Under the pieces are notes generated by a model that saw only the letters and a program-made list of their open reading frames with translations, was not told where the DNA came from and searched no databases. Positions 33,614 to 43,761 of a stretch of 64,000 bases of DNA are shown one piece after another (position 1 is the first letter of the stretch; each line of letters opens with the position of its first letter). This DNA is from Congregibacter variabilis (GTDB taxonomy: Bacteria; Pseudomonadota; Gammaproteobacteria; Pseudomonadales; Halieaceae). The position numbers were made by a program, and so were the translations under genes. The stretch spans positions 1,240,001 through 1,304,000 of the forward strand of contig NZ_CP136864.1 in the NCBI RefSeq assembly GCF_045689235.1, given 5' to 3'.

Positions 33614-35215
33614 ATGCTAACTGAGTCTTATGCAAAAGGGCCCGCCACACCACCCGTTCGGGAACTCACCATTGGAGACGCTCTTCGCGAGGTCGCTGAG
33701 GAATGTCCTGCGCAAATTGCCTTGATCGCCGGCACACCAGACACCGCTGAGCGCCGTACCTGGACCTATGCCGAATTACTGGATGAAGCGCAGCTGACCG
33801 CACGGGCGCTGCTGGAGATTTTTGAACCCGGAGATAGAGTAGCGGTATGGGCGCCGAATATTCCCGAATGGGTGATTATGGAATACGGCTGTGCTCTGGC
33901 CGGCATTGTCCTTGTTACCGTTAATCCGTCCTATCAGGCAGACGAACTCGCCTATGTACTTCGCCAATCAAGAGCCGCAGGTATCTTTTTGCTTCCAGAC
34001 TTTCGCGGCAATCCCATGCTTCATCATCTTGAATCAGTGCAGGACGATTGTCCGGAACTAAAAAGCGTTATTTTGTTTTCCCAGTGGCAGGACTTTCTAG
34101 CTAGCGCAGGAGACAAACCCTTACCTACTGTCCTACCCAATGATGCCTGCATGATTCAATACACGTCGGGAACCACGGGCTTTCCAAAAGGTGCGCTACT
34201 GCATCATCGTGGACTGGTAAACAATGGCTCCCACACGCTCTCGATTATGGGTGCAGAATCCGGCCAGACCTATATGGGAATCATGCCGCTGTTCCATACT
34301 GCTGGCTGCGTACTGGCCGTGTTAGGGGCATTATCAAAACGCTCCGCTCTAGTGCTGGTAGAGGTTTTTGAGCCGGGCCTGGTGCTAGAGCTTATGGAGG
34401 AGTATCGCGCGGCGGCAATGCTCGGTGTACCGACCATGCTCATAGCGATGATTGAACATCCCACTTTTGTTGAGCGTGACCTGTCTGCAGTAAGGGCACT
34501 GTGTTCGGGCGGCTCTACGGTACCTGCAGATCTTGTGAAGAGGCTCGAAGAAGCCGTAGGCGCCCCCTTCACCATCGTCTTCGGGCAAACCGAATGCTCA
34601 CCAGTGGCCTGCATGACACATGCGGACGATAGCCTCGACGATAAGGCCCACACCCTGGGCCAGGCGATGCCCGGTGTGGAGGTTAAAATTGTCGACACGG
34701 AAACCGGAGACACCCAGCCTGTTGGAGTTCTTGGAGAATTCTGCACCCGTGGGTATCACGTTATGCACGAGTACTTTGAGAACCCCGAGGCCACGGCAAA
34801 AACCATTGATGCGGATGGCTGGCTGCACACCGGCGATTTATGCTCCATGGATGCCCGGGGCTACTGCAAAATCGAAGGTCGTCTGAAAGACATGATTATT
34901 CGCGGTGGAGAAAACATCTACCCGCGAGAAATTGAAGAGTTGCTCTTCCAGCATCCATCCGTAGGCGAGGTTGCGGTTGTGGGGCTTCCCAACGAACGCC
35001 TGGGAGAAGAGGTGGCGGTGTTTTTGCGTCCAGCGCCCGGTAGCAGCATAGACAAAGACCTGTTGTTTACGTACCTGCGGGAGCATTTGTCGCCACAAAA
35101 AACCCCAAGGCATTGGTTTGAGGTCGAAGCCTATCCCCTCACCGGCTCGGGGAAAATCCAAAAATTTGCTCTGCGCGAAGGCTGGGAAAACGGTCAGTAC
35201 ACCGAAATGTCCTAA
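33614..35215 (+). CDS. AMP-binding acyl-CoA synthetase
   Basis: 533 residues, complete. P-loop TSGTTGFPKG at 184-193, IVFGQTECSPV for adenine binding, TGDLCSMDARGY and GRLKDMIIRGGENIYP in the hinge, and the catalytic lysine in LTGSGKIQK near the end. Typical of medium or long-chain fatty acyl-CoA ligases. AGGA seven bases before ATG. Converges on the crotonase-family gene with 31 bases between, possibly a shared fatty-acid use. Confidence 0.9.
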   Translation: MLTESYAKGPATPPVRELTIGDALREVAEECPAQIALIAGTPDTAERRTWTYAELLDEAQLTARALLEIFEPGDRVAVWAPNIPEWVIMEYGCALAGIVLVTVNPSYQADELAYVLRQSRAAGIFLLPDFRGNPMLHHLESVQDDCPELKSVILFSQWQDFLASAGDKPLPTVLPNDACMIQYTSGTTGFPKGALLHHRGLVNNGSHTLSIMGAESGQTYMGIMPLFHTAGCVLAVLGALSKRSALVLVEVFEPGLVLELMEEYRAAAMLGVPTMLIAMIEHPTFVERDLSAVRALCSGGSTVPADLVKRLEEAVGAPFTIVFGQTECSPVACMTHADDSLDDKAHTLGQAMPGVEVKIVDTETGDTQPVGVLGEFCTRGYHVMHEYFENPEATAKTIDADGWLHTGDLCSMDARGYCKIEGRLKDMIIRGGENIYPREIEELLFQHPSVGEVAVVGLPNERLGEEVAVFLRPAPGSSIDKDLLFTYLREHLSPQKTPRHWFEVEAYPLTGSGKIQKFALREGWENGQYTEMS

Positions 35216-35246
35216 ACAAGTGAAACGCCCTGCCTATACGGCCTGG

Positions 35247-36116
35247 CTAATCGTCAGCTCGTATAGGCCCCAGATCCTTACTCGCATGCTCGGCAATGGG
35301 CCCTCCGGAGTCCCGTTCGGCCACAGCTTGTTTAAACCCCACATCCACAGCACGTTCTCGAAACCACAAACCCTCTGGAGAATGCCGAGCCACGCCATCA
35401 AAGAAGTTCGCAAAGCGCTGCGTGTTTGCAAGCCCCATAGCCTCATAGGCCTGATTAACGACCATTTTGCTCATCATCAGCTGATTTCGAGGCACCCCCT
35501 TAATACGATCGCAAAGCTTTTGCACCGCCGCATCCAATTCATCGTCGGGAACAGACTCCTGTATCAAGCCCATCGCAGCCGCTTCCAGGCCGCTGATTAA
35601 GTCACCCGTGAACAGCATGCGTTTTGCGTTCTCTATACCCAGACGATACACCCACATCATTGTTGTGGGGATTCCCCAGACGCGTGCAGGCGGATAACCA
35701 ATTCGGGCATCATCTGCCATGACAATCATGTCGCAGCAAAGAGCAATATCGCTACCGCCCGCCGCCGCTGCACCGTGTATTTTGCAAATCGTAGGCTTAC
35801 TCGCACGCCAGAGCGACATAAAGTCTTCTGTATTGCGTGACATCATTGCGTAGTCCAGAGTCGGGTCCCAGGGCATCTCCTGATTACCATGCATCTCCCC
35901 GGGAGTCTGAGCGTATTCCACAAGGTCATAGCCACCACAGAACCCCTTGCCAGCCCCCTGCAGCACAATCACATGTACGCCGGGATCGGCGTCCGCACGT
36001 TCCACGGCAGCCCGCAGATCTCCTGGCAAGGCCGTATTAATCGCATTCAATCGCTCGGGACGATTCAGGGTCAGGGTCGCAACGCGGTCGTGACATTCAT
36101 AAAGTACGGTAGACAT
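35247..36116 (-). CDS. Crotonase-family (enoyl-CoA hydratase-like) protein
   Basis: 289 residues from ATG 36116; the longer frame to 36161 adds an unlikely polar lead. Oxyanion-hole segments GKGFCGGYDL and HGAAAAGGSD are present. The catalytic glutamate region, usually PE in the loop after ARIG, reads IGYPPARVWGIP, so the standard hydratase glutamate is not evident. Could be an isomerase, a hydrolase or an altered hydratase. Convergent with the acyl-CoA synthetase, divergent from a GST. Confidence 0.8.
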   Translation of the reverse strand: MSTVLYECHDRVATLTLNRPERLNAINTALPGDLRAAVERADADPGVHVIVLQGAGKGFCGGYDLVEYAQTPGEMHGNQEMPWDPTLDYAMMSRNTEDFMSLWRASKPTICKIHGAAAAGGSDIALCCDMIVMADDARIGYPPARVWGIPTTMMWVYRLGIENAKRMLFTGDLISGLEAAAMGLIQESVPDDELDAAVQKLCDRIKGVPRNQLMMSKMVVNQAYEAMGLANTQRFANFFDGVARHSPEGLWFRERAVDVGFKQAVAERDSGGPIAEHASKDLGPIRADD

Positions 36117-36260
36117 GATCCACTCTCTTTTTTTGCAATCTACTACGACAGGCATGATCATAACCTCCCGGCACCGATCAGCGAGATCGTCCTGCTCTCG
36201 GCAGCCGGTCTTACGCCGACGTACAATGCGCTAATCACCGACGTACCGGAGAACGATTAC

Positions 36261-36887
36261 ATGCTCACCATTCACCACCTCAACAACTCACGCTCACAAC
36301 GCGTCCTGTGGCTCCTTGAAGAGCTGGGCGTTGAATACGACATACGCAACTACCAACGCGATAGCGTCACCAGTTTGGCACCACCGGAATTATTCGAGGT
36401 ACATCCGCTGGGCAAGTCACCGGTGCTCACTGATGATAAAAACACAGTTATCGAGTCCGGCGCCATTATCGACTACATCGTTAGACACTACGGTGGCGGG
36501 CGTCTTGCTCCGCAAGCTGGCACTTCTGCTTATGAGAATTACCTGCAGTGGATGCACTACGCCGAGGGCAGCGCAATGCTCCCATTGATGCTCAAGATGT
36601 ACACCGGCCGTCTTCCCGACGGTGGCGAACTGCTACAACCAAGAATCAACAGCGAGCTGGACAATCATCTTGGGTTCATGGATCGAGCTTTAGAGAATCA
36701 AGATTGGTTTGTGGGCAATGAGTTCAGCGCCGCAGACATTCAGCTTTCTTTTGTGCCCCAGGTGGGCAAGTTGCTTTACGGGCTGGAGAACTTTTCGAAT
36801 CTTGCTGCGTTCCTTGACCGTATCCATGCGCGTCCGGCTTACCAGCGTGCTCACGAGCGCGGCGGCCCCTACGCGTATGGCAGCTAA
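36261..36887 (+). CDS. Glutathione S-transferase
   Basis: 208 residues, usual GST length, from ATG 36261 with GGAG ten bases upstream. The N-terminal domain has NNSRSQRVLWLLEELGVEY, the Ser-type active site, then GKSPVL (cis-Pro) and ESGAIIDYIV, which is the glutathione gamma-glutamyl-binding SNAIL-type motif. Helical domain carries NEFSAADIQLSF. Fifteen bases before a TTG-started membrane gene, so they may be co-transcribed. Confidence 0.9.
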   Translation: MLTIHHLNNSRSQRVLWLLEELGVEYDIRNYQRDSVTSLAPPELFEVHPLGKSPVLTDDKNTVIESGAIIDYIVRHYGGGRLAPQAGTSAYENYLQWMHYAEGSAMLPLMLKMYTGRLPDGGELLQPRINSELDNHLGFMDRALENQDWFVGNEFSAADIQLSFVPQVGKLLYGLENFSNLAAFLDRIHARPAYQRAHERGGPYAYGS

Positions 36888-36902
36888 AACAGGCCCACGA
36901 GC

Positions 36903-37925
36903 TTGAGTGAACTCGAAGATAAACTGAGGTCCCGCGCCAGCGCACCCGAGCTTCCCATACTGAGACTTCAGGAATGGAGTCGTTTACCGTCCTGGGCTTT
37001 TGGAGCGCTGTGTGGCCTGCTCGTAGCAGGCTGCTTGCTAAGCCCTGTTTTCACCACCGAAGTCAGTGCCGCCACGTTTAACGATGTTCTTGCATCAGCG
37101 CTATTCTTTGGTACGAGTCTGGGGATTCTTGCGGGCTTTTCCAGACCGGTTTTTGCCGGCGCTGCACAGGATATACGACAACTCTCTGGTGTACTCTCCT
37201 GGTCAGAGGCATCCATAGCGACCGCAAGTACGGCTCTTTCTCGAATTGATCGCGCCAATCTGTGGCGCGCCTGCATCCTGGGCTGCACGCTTGGGGTCGC
37301 CCACTCATATATCCTCAACAGTCATTTGTCCCCTTTGAAGTTTGCTATTCCTCAAATTGGGGGGACGATACTTCTATGGGTCGCAATGTTTCTGACAGTC
37401 CCACCGCTGATCGTCAATGCGCTGGTGTTTTCGTCCCTTGGGCAAATTGCAAAACCTGATCTTTTACGACCTTCGCGACACGCCGCTTTCGGCTCTGCCG
37501 CCCTACGTCCGGCACTATTGATGACGGGCATGCTCTGCGCTTACTCGCTGCTCTTCTTAGGCGGTGACAACCCCCTGGATGGACCGGTGATCATTGGCGT
37601 CATCGCTGGCCTGGTGCCACTGATCGGAATCGTGGCCCGGCCTCTTCGGGGAATTCGCCGGCGCATTCGCGAGGAGCGACAGCAGACCCTTACGGGGCTC
37701 GATGCGCGTCTTGACAGGATAACTCAGGGAGACATCGCAGGAGCAGACGCCGATACTCTCTTCCAGCTTGATGCAGTTTTGGATATGCGGGAGCGTGTTG
37801 CCAGAGCCCCATCCTGGCCCTTTGACGTCCATGCACTCAAACGAATGCTGCTCTACACGGTACTTCCTCCATTGACCTGGGCAGCGGCAGCATTTGTAGA
37901 AATAATGATCGACAAGCTCCTGTAA
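36903..37925 (+). CDS. Integral membrane protein of unknown function
   Basis: 340 residues starting at TTG 36903, with no strong ribosome site. About eight membrane segments lie at roughly 31-50, 60-85, 125-145, 150-180, 200-220 and 225-250, with the last at 305-330. A short charged cytoplasmic helix (RRIREERQQTL) sits at 250-265. I recognise no family. It lies between a GST and a CurA-like reductase on the same strand, 47 bases before the latter. Confidence 0.65.
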   Translation: MSELEDKLRSRASAPELPILRLQEWSRLPSWAFGALCGLLVAGCLLSPVFTTEVSAATFNDVLASALFFGTSLGILAGFSRPVFAGAAQDIRQLSGVLSWSEASIATASTALSRIDRANLWRACILGCTLGVAHSYILNSHLSPLKFAIPQIGGTILLWVAMFLTVPPLIVNALVFSSLGQIAKPDLLRPSRHAAFGSAALRPALLMTGMLCAYSLLFLGGDNPLDGPVIIGVIAGLVPLIGIVARPLRGIRRRIREERQQTLTGLDARLDRITQGDIAGADADTLFQLDAVLDMRERVARAPSWPFDVHALKRMLLYTVLPPLTWAAAAFVEIMIDKLL

Positions 37926-37972
37926 ACACCGCCTGAAATTCTACCCGTAGCAGAAAAAAACAAGGAATAGCA

Positions 37973-38986
37973 ATGACGAATCAAACCTGGGTACTACGCC
38001 AACGACCCGTTGGAGATATCAAAGACACTGATCTTGAGCTTGTCGAGAGCCCTTTGGGTGAATTGGCTGATGGCAGTGTTCGTGTAAAAACCATTTACCT
38101 GTCCCTCGATCCGACAAACCGTATTTGGATGAGTGACGCTGATGCCTATTTACCCCCGGTAGGTATTGGTGAGGGAATGCGCGGCGGAAGTATTGGCGTC
38201 GTTACCCAAAGCAATCACCTGCTGATTCAGGCCGGCGCCATAGTCAACACCGGCCTGTCTCAATGGGCGCTCTATAACGACATCCCGGGAGACATGGTAA
38301 ATGTATTACCCGATATTCCCGGACTGCCACTAACAGCATTCATGGGACCGCTTGGCGCGACGGGAATGACAGCCTACTTCGGTCTTACCGACATCGGTAA
38401 ACCACAAGCGGGAGAAACACTGGTGGTGTCTGCAGCAGCAGGCGCTGTTGGATCGATGGTGGGACAGATAGGCAAAATTCATGGATGCCGTGTAGTGGGC
38501 ATCGCAGGCTCTGATGACAAGTGCCAATGGTTAACTGAAACGGCCGGTTTCGACGCCGCCATCAACTACAAAAGAGAGAACGTGGCAGAAGCCCTCGATC
38601 GCCACTGCCCCGACGGCATTGACATCAATTTCGAGAACGTCGGCGGAGAAATCATGGACGCAGTCATTGCCCGTCTCAACGATTTCTCGCGCATGCCACT
38701 ATGCGGATTGATCTCCAGCTATAACGATACAGAAGCTACCCCCGGGCCCTACAACTTTGCGAATCTGCTTATGCGACGCACGCTACTGAAGGGCTTTATC
38801 ATCCTCGATTATCTCGATCGCTTCCCCGAAGGCATGCAGGCCATGGCAGCCTGGCTTGCAGAGGGCAAGATTCACTACGAAACCGATATCGTAGAAGGCC
38901 TGGAGAATGCACCGAGCTCACTGGAACGCCTGTTTAGTGGCAAAAATCTGGGTAAGCTGGTGGTGCGCGTTTCACAGGAGCCCTAG
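37973..38986 (+). CDS. NADP-dependent CurA/MDR-type alkenal reductase
   Basis: 337 residues of the zinc-free medium-chain reductase family (CurA, leukotriene B4 12-hydroxydehydrogenase). Marks are SLDPTNRIWMSD near residue 44, the nucleotide loop SAAAGAVGSMVGQIGK near 150, and FENVGGEIMDAV near 222. Expected to reduce activated double bonds with NADPH, often detoxifying alkenals. AGGAA precedes the ATG. Followed after eight bases by the cupin gene. Confidence 0.9.
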   Translation: MTNQTWVLRQRPVGDIKDTDLELVESPLGELADGSVRVKTIYLSLDPTNRIWMSDADAYLPPVGIGEGMRGGSIGVVTQSNHLLIQAGAIVNTGLSQWALYNDIPGDMVNVLPDIPGLPLTAFMGPLGATGMTAYFGLTDIGKPQAGETLVVSAAAGAVGSMVGQIGKIHGCRVVGIAGSDDKCQWLTETAGFDAAINYKRENVAEALDRHCPDGIDINFENVGGEIMDAVIARLNDFSRMPLCGLISSYNDTEATPGPYNFANLLMRRTLLKGFIILDYLDRFPEGMQAMAAWLAEGKIHYETDIVEGLENAPSSLERLFSGKNLGKLVVRVSQEP

Positions 38987-38994
38987 AAACTCAA

Positions 38995-39435
38995 ATGCTT
39001 AGCACTCTTAGCACTCTTAGCGCTCTCAGCGCCTTGCGCGCAGGCCTCTTAATGCTGCCCTTGGTCACCCTTGCTGAGGACTTACCGGATCCTTTGGCCG
39101 CCGGGTGGGAGGGAAAATCCGTATGCGAATGCCTGCACAGGGATGAGCAACTGAGAATCCTGCGGTGCAGTTTCCCACCTGGAATTGGTCATGAACGTCA
39201 CTTTCATCCGCCGCATGTCGGCTACGTTCTGGAAGGGGGACGCATGAAGATTACCGATGCGCTGGGCACTCGCGTGCAGGACATCCCCTCAGCGATCACT
39301 TTCGCAAATCCAGAGGGAATCGAGTGGCACGAGGCCGTGAATGTGGGCGACCAGACCGCTCGCTACCTCATGATCGAAGCAGCGGCGGACGGAGAAGCCG
39401 CCCTAAGCTGCCAAAGCGACAAAACGGACCACTAG
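38995..39435 (+). CDS. Exported cupin-domain protein
   Basis: 146 residues. Signal-like N-terminus (to about residue 27, cleavage near VTLAED) contains a three-residue repeat LST-LST-LSA-LSA encoded by nine-base repeats. Mature part is one cupin barrel with metal motif ERHFHPPHVGYVLEGG (HxH and E) and WHEAVNVG closing. Nearest ribosome-like AGGAG is 15 bases away, so the start is uncertain; ATG at residue 20 is a fallback. Follows the CurA-like gene by eight bases. Confidence 0.75.
   Translation: MLSTLSTLSALSALRAGLLMLPLVTLAEDLPDPLAAGWEGKSVCECLHRDEQLRILRCSFPPGIGHERHFHPPHVGYVLEGGRMKITDALGTRVQDIPSAITFANPEGIEWHEAVNVGDQTARYLMIEAAADGEAALSCQSDKTDH
38998..39033 (+). repeat. Nine-base tandem repeat in the cupin signal peptide
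   Basis: Four consecutive copies: CTTAGCACT twice identical, then CTTAGCGCT and CTCAGCGCC. Being three codons long, gain or loss of a copy would keep the reading frame and change only signal-peptide length. The first two copies are exact, the last two diverged by one and three bases. Confidence 0.85.
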
Positions 39436-39514
39436 CACGCGGTAATCTCTTTGGCCCAAGGCGCCGTATCTATTGATTAGCGTGATGTTTAGCGGACAAA
39501 TAGCGGAGAGAAAA

Positions 39515-40627
39515 ATGCGGTCCTTCCAGCGCGCCCTGAGTGCCACCCTTGCTGCCATCATAGGACTACAGCTGGTTGCCTGCGGGGATCGCCAAGAGCA
39601 AGCTGTTGTGCAGCAAGACCGCGGTCGACCTGCCGTCCCCGTGGTGGTGGAGGCAGTACAACTCAAGGCACGGCAAACCCGCGTAGAAGCCGTGGGCACC
39701 GCTCGCGCCCACCGATCAGTATCGCTGTTTCCAGAAGTTGCCGGAGAAGTCGTTGCGGTGAACTTTCAGCCCGGTGACAGGGTGGAAAAAGATGCGGTAC
39801 TGCTAGCACTGGATTCCCGGGACGAAGAGCTGGCACTGGAGCTGGCTGAACTTCGTCTAGCCGACGCCGAGCGTATGCTGGCGCGCTACACTCAAGCTAA
39901 CGACAGCGTGCAACGCACGGTGCCCGAGACCACCATCGACACCGCTCGAACGACACTGGACAGCGCACGTATTGAACGCGACCGCGCGAGAATAGCCCTG
40001 CAAAGACGCTTTATCACTGCGCCCTTTGACGGATTTGTGGGTATCACCGATGTCGACGCAGGGGATCGTATAGATACCGCGACAGAAATCACCACCATCG
40101 ATGATCGCAGCGTACTGCTCGTAAGCTTTGACGTCCCCGAAGCCTTTGTAGGTCGTCTGACCACCGGCGATCCTGTACGCATCGAAGTTTGGAGCGCCGA
40201 ACGCACTGAAGCTCGCGGCACCGTTGTAGATTTAGGGTCGCGCGTCGACCCCCTGTCCCGGGCATTCATCGCACGCGCGGAAGTACCTAATAGCGATGAT
40301 AAATTGCGACCGGGCATGAGTTTTCGCGTAGAGCTGGATCTCACCGGCGGGGTTTACCCATCCGTTCCCGAGGTTGCCCTACAGTGGGGAGCAGAGGGAG
40401 CCTACATCTGGTTGGTAGAGGATAATAAGGCGCGACGCGTGGCCGCAGAACTCGTGCAGAGACAGGGACGGCGAGTGCTGGTGAATGCAGACGTTCCCGA
40501 CGGCTCTTTAGTTGTCGGCGAGGGAGTGCAGTCGATGCGCGATGGCATTTCTGTTCGTACCATGGATGCCGATGCGCTAGCACGTGATGCCCGGGGCGTG
40601 CTGTTGCCCGCCGCCCGAGAGGGCTAG
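39515..40627 (+). CDS. RND efflux periplasmic adaptor lipoprotein, set 2
   Basis: 370 residues from ATG 39515 (GGAGAG eight bases upstream). Lipobox LQLVAC with Cys23. Barrel-sandwich pair: SVSLFPEVAGEVVAVNFQPG near 75 and FITAPFDGFVGITDVDAGD near 168, with a short hairpin between. C-terminal beta-barrel ends VGEGVQSMRDGISVR. The permease begins six bases downstream. No outer-membrane channel gene in the operon. Confidence 0.9.
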   Translation: MRSFQRALSATLAAIIGLQLVACGDRQEQAVVQQDRGRPAVPVVVEAVQLKARQTRVEAVGTARAHRSVSLFPEVAGEVVAVNFQPGDRVEKDAVLLALDSRDEELALELAELRLADAERMLARYTQANDSVQRTVPETTIDTARTTLDSARIERDRARIALQRRFITAPFDGFVGITDVDAGDRIDTATEITTIDDRSVLLVSFDVPEAFVGRLTTGDPVRIEVWSAERTEARGTVVDLGSRVDPLSRAFIARAEVPNSDDKLRPGMSFRVELDLTGGVYPSVPEVALQWGAEGAYIWLVEDNKARRVAAELVQRQGRRVLVNADVPDGSLVVGEGVQSMRDGISVRTMDADALARDARGVLLPAAREG

Positions 40628-40633
40628 AACGCC

Positions 40634-43600
40634 ATGCAACACAATGACGCTATGGACGCGCGTAACGATTTACCTGCATTGGGAGTCCGGCGACCCTGGC
40701 TAGTGGCCGTGATGAATATGCTCATTGCCATCGCGGGCTTAGCCGCACTGCTGGCGGTCGAAGTACGGGAGCTGCCGGACGTCGATCGCCCCATCATCAA
40801 TGTGCGCGCGCAACTTCCCGGCGGGTCGCCGGAAACCATGGATGCCGAGGTAACACGGGTGCTGGAAGGCGCCGTTGCCCGGGTATCGGGTGTCACCGAC
40901 ATCCGCTCATCGAGCGAAGAGAACAGCACCCGAATCCGCGCCGAGTTCCGCCCCGGCTACGATTTGGACCGCGCAGCCACTGATGTGCGAGAAGCAATCA
41001 GCCAAACTGCTCGAAACCTCCCTGACGATGTAGAACAACTGGCGGTGTACAAAGCGGATGAAGATGCGGAAGAAGTTGTTCGTGTCGCGGTACTCAGTAC
41101 GCGCTATAACGAAGAGACGCTAACAAGAATTGTTGAACAGGACATTGTTCCGGCATTTCTGGCGCTACCCGGAGTAGCGGATGTCCCCTTGTTTGGAAGC
41201 CGCAAACGCACGCTGCGCGTTATCCTGGATCCGCTGAGGCTGACCAGTTACGGGCTCACGGTAAGCGACGTTGCGGCAGTCTTGAGAGAGGCACCGCTGG
41301 ATGTACCGGCGGGAAGCTTTCGTGGCGGCGACCAGCAGTTGCTGGTTCGTGCGGATGCTTCGGTAGTAACCGAAGAACAAGTCGCCAACACTATCGTGAC
41401 TGGCACCGTCCGCATCGGCGATGTAGCTGATGTTGCGTTTGCGCCCGCGGATGCGGAGTCCATTGTGCGCCTTAATGGTCAGCGCGTGGTCGGTATCGGG
41501 GTAGTGAGACAGGCTGGCTCTAACACCATTGAGATTGCCGCCGGCGCAGACCGCGCCATTGCCGAACTCAACGCGCGCTTTGATGATCTGACCCTTCAGA
41601 AGATTTCTGATAACGCCATATTCATTCGCGGTGCCGTAAAGGAAGTGCTGTTGAGCCTGTTTCTCGCTGTAATGGTTGTGGTCGCCACCATACGAGTGTT
41701 TTCCGGGTCTTGGCGCCTCACATTGGTGCCGGCAATTGCCATCCCCGTTTCGCTTTTGGGCACCGTCGGCGCCATTTGGGTCCTTGGCTTTTCCATCAAC
41801 ATTTTAACGCTCCTGGCTTTAGTGCTCGCCACAGGTCTTATCGTCGATGACGCCATCGTAGTGCTTGAGAACGTTCAGCGCCGGCGACGGCAGGGACTTG
41901 GCGCCAACGCGGCGGCGGTGCTGGGCACGCGTCAGGTGTTTTTTGCCGTCATCGCCACCACAGTTGTTTTAGTCGCAGTATTTGTCCCCATCGCATTTCT
42001 GCCAGGCACTGCCGGCCGCTTGTTTCGCGAGTTCGGACTTGTGCTGGCCGTCGCCGTAGCGATTTCGTCCTTCGTTGCGCTCTCTTTGGTCCCCGCCGCC
42101 ATGGCGCGACTCGGCGATTCCACAGAAGGGGCCTTTGACCGGAAAATGCGTAAAACCGGGACTCATCTGCAAAATTTCTATATCCGCAGCCTGAACAAAG
42201 TTCTCGCGCACCCCTGGTCCGTGCTCGTCTTGTGCTTACTAGCCGCAGCAGGCTCCGGGGCACTGTACCTGCAACTTGATCAGGAACTGCTGCCTAGCGA
42301 GGACCGCGGTGAAATCAACATATTCGCTCGCGGCCCCGACGGGGTTGGCTTACCTTACATGGGCCGCCAGGCAGACCGCATGGAGGATGTACTGCTGCCT
42401 CTTGTAAAAAGTGGTGAGATAAAATCGCTCTACACCGTTGTGGGTCGCTACGATCCAAACCTGGTATTCATCAGTGCGCCTCTTGCCGACTGGGATGAAC
42501 GTGCTCGCAGTCAGCAGGAAATCGCCGCTGAAATAGCGCCCATCCTTCGCAACCTGCCCGGAGCCGGACCCAGAGTTTACAGCGGCAATAGCCTGAATCT
42601 TAGAGGTGCATCCGGAGGGCTGAAAATCGTTCTCACGGGTAACGACTACGGCCGTATCTACGCCGCTGCCCGAGATTATGCTGATGCCATCCGCGAACGC
42701 CTGCAAAGTGTTAGTGGCCCACGCGTAGGCTATCAGCCTACTCAGCCGCAATTATCAGTCCGTATCGACCGGCGCCGTTTGGCCGACCTGGGCGTGTCTC
42801 TGCCTGAGCTTGCAGAAACTCTCAGAGCAATGATCGACGGCCTCGACGTGATAGACCTCAATATTGAAGATCAGGCCGTGCCCATCATGCTCGAGAGCGG
42901 CGCGCGCGCTGTCAATGATCCCGGCGATTTGACGAATCTCTATGTGCGCGCGGGAAGCGGCGCTCTGGTTCCTTTGTCCAGCGTAGTGGAAATCGTTGAA
43001 GAAGGCGTTGCGAGTGAACTTGAGCGGCAGTCTCAGCGCAGAGCCATCGAAGTCGATGTGGATGTGGCTCAGGGTGTAGCGATGCAGACAGCGGTTGACG
43101 AGCTTCGCGACCTGGCCATGGAAGTCATCCCCGAGGATATTGAGGTACTGACTCGGGGTGAGGCTGCGACACTGGAAGAGTCCAACCGCGAAACGCTCCT
43201 GACCTATGGCTTCGCACTTCTTATCGTGTTTCTGGTGCTTGTGGCACAGTTCGAAAGCCTCACCAGCGCTATTGTGATTATTGCTGTGGTCCCCTTCGGA
43301 CTGGCCGCAGCTATTTTGGCGCTCTTCCTGACCGGTACCAGCCTGAATATTTATTCTCAGGTAGGCCTTGTGATGCTCATAGGCCTTATTGCCAAAAATG
43401 GCATCCTCTTGGTGGAGTTTGCCGATCAGCTCAGAGATGAGGGTCGTAAGGTACGCGATGCTGTGGCAGAGGCAGCCGCCGTGCGCCTGCGCCCCATCGC
43501 CATGACTCTGGTATCGACAGTACTGGGCGCCCTACCTCTCATCATCTCCAGCGGGCCCGGCGCCGAAGCCCGGTCTGCCGTGGGTTGGGTTGTCTTTGGC

Positions 43601-43747
43601 GGCTTGGGCCTCACAGCACTCTTCACTCTGTATCTGACCCCCGTTCTATATCTGGGTGTTGCCCGCTTCGCCCGCCCGCGCTCACACGCGGCACAAGCAT
43701 TAGATGCGGAAATGCGCGATGCTATGCAACTCAGCGAAGAATCCTAG
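40634..43747 (+). CDS. RND efflux permease, set 2
   Basis: 1037 residues with full AcrB/HAE layout. Proton-relay Asp405-Asp406 in LIVDDAIVV and the matching lysine in LIAKNGILLVE are all present, unlike set 1. Twelve membrane segments with two periplasmic loop regions. Six bases after its adaptor, fifteen before an exported RidA. Substrate class not readable; the pattern fits multidrug/hydrophobic pumps. Confidence 0.93.
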   Translation: MQHNDAMDARNDLPALGVRRPWLVAVMNMLIAIAGLAALLAVEVRELPDVDRPIINVRAQLPGGSPETMDAEVTRVLEGAVARVSGVTDIRSSSEENSTRIRAEFRPGYDLDRAATDVREAISQTARNLPDDVEQLAVYKADEDAEEVVRVAVLSTRYNEETLTRIVEQDIVPAFLALPGVADVPLFGSRKRTLRVILDPLRLTSYGLTVSDVAAVLREAPLDVPAGSFRGGDQQLLVRADASVVTEEQVANTIVTGTVRIGDVADVAFAPADAESIVRLNGQRVVGIGVVRQAGSNTIEIAAGADRAIAELNARFDDLTLQKISDNAIFIRGAVKEVLLSLFLAVMVVVATIRVFSGSWRLTLVPAIAIPVSLLGTVGAIWVLGFSINILTLLALVLATGLIVDDAIVVLENVQRRRRQGLGANAAAVLGTRQVFFAVIATTVVLVAVFVPIAFLPGTAGRLFREFGLVLAVAVAISSFVALSLVPAAMARLGDSTEGAFDRKMRKTGTHLQNFYIRSLNKVLAHPWSVLVLCLLAAAGSGALYLQLDQELLPSEDRGEINIFARGPDGVGLPYMGRQADRMEDVLLPLVKSGEIKSLYTVVGRYDPNLVFISAPLADWDERARSQQEIAAEIAPILRNLPGAGPRVYSGNSLNLRGASGGLKIVLTGNDYGRIYAAARDYADAIRERLQSVSGPRVGYQPTQPQLSVRIDRRRLADLGVSLPELAETLRAMIDGLDVIDLNIEDQAVPIMLESGARAVNDPGDLTNLYVRAGSGALVPLSSVVEIVEEGVASELERQSQRRAIEVDVDVAQGVAMQTAVDELRDLAMEVIPEDIEVLTRGEAATLEESNRETLLTYGFALLIVFLVLVAQFESLTSAIVIIAVVPFGLAAAILALFLTGTSLNIYSQVGLVMLIGLIAKNGILLVEFADQLRDEGRKVRDAVAEAAAVRLRPIAMTLVSTVLGALPLIISSGPGAEARSAVGWVVFGGLGLTALFTLYLTPVLYLGVARFARPRSHAAQALDAEMRDAMQLSEES

Positions 43748-43761
43748 GAGACCTATAGACC

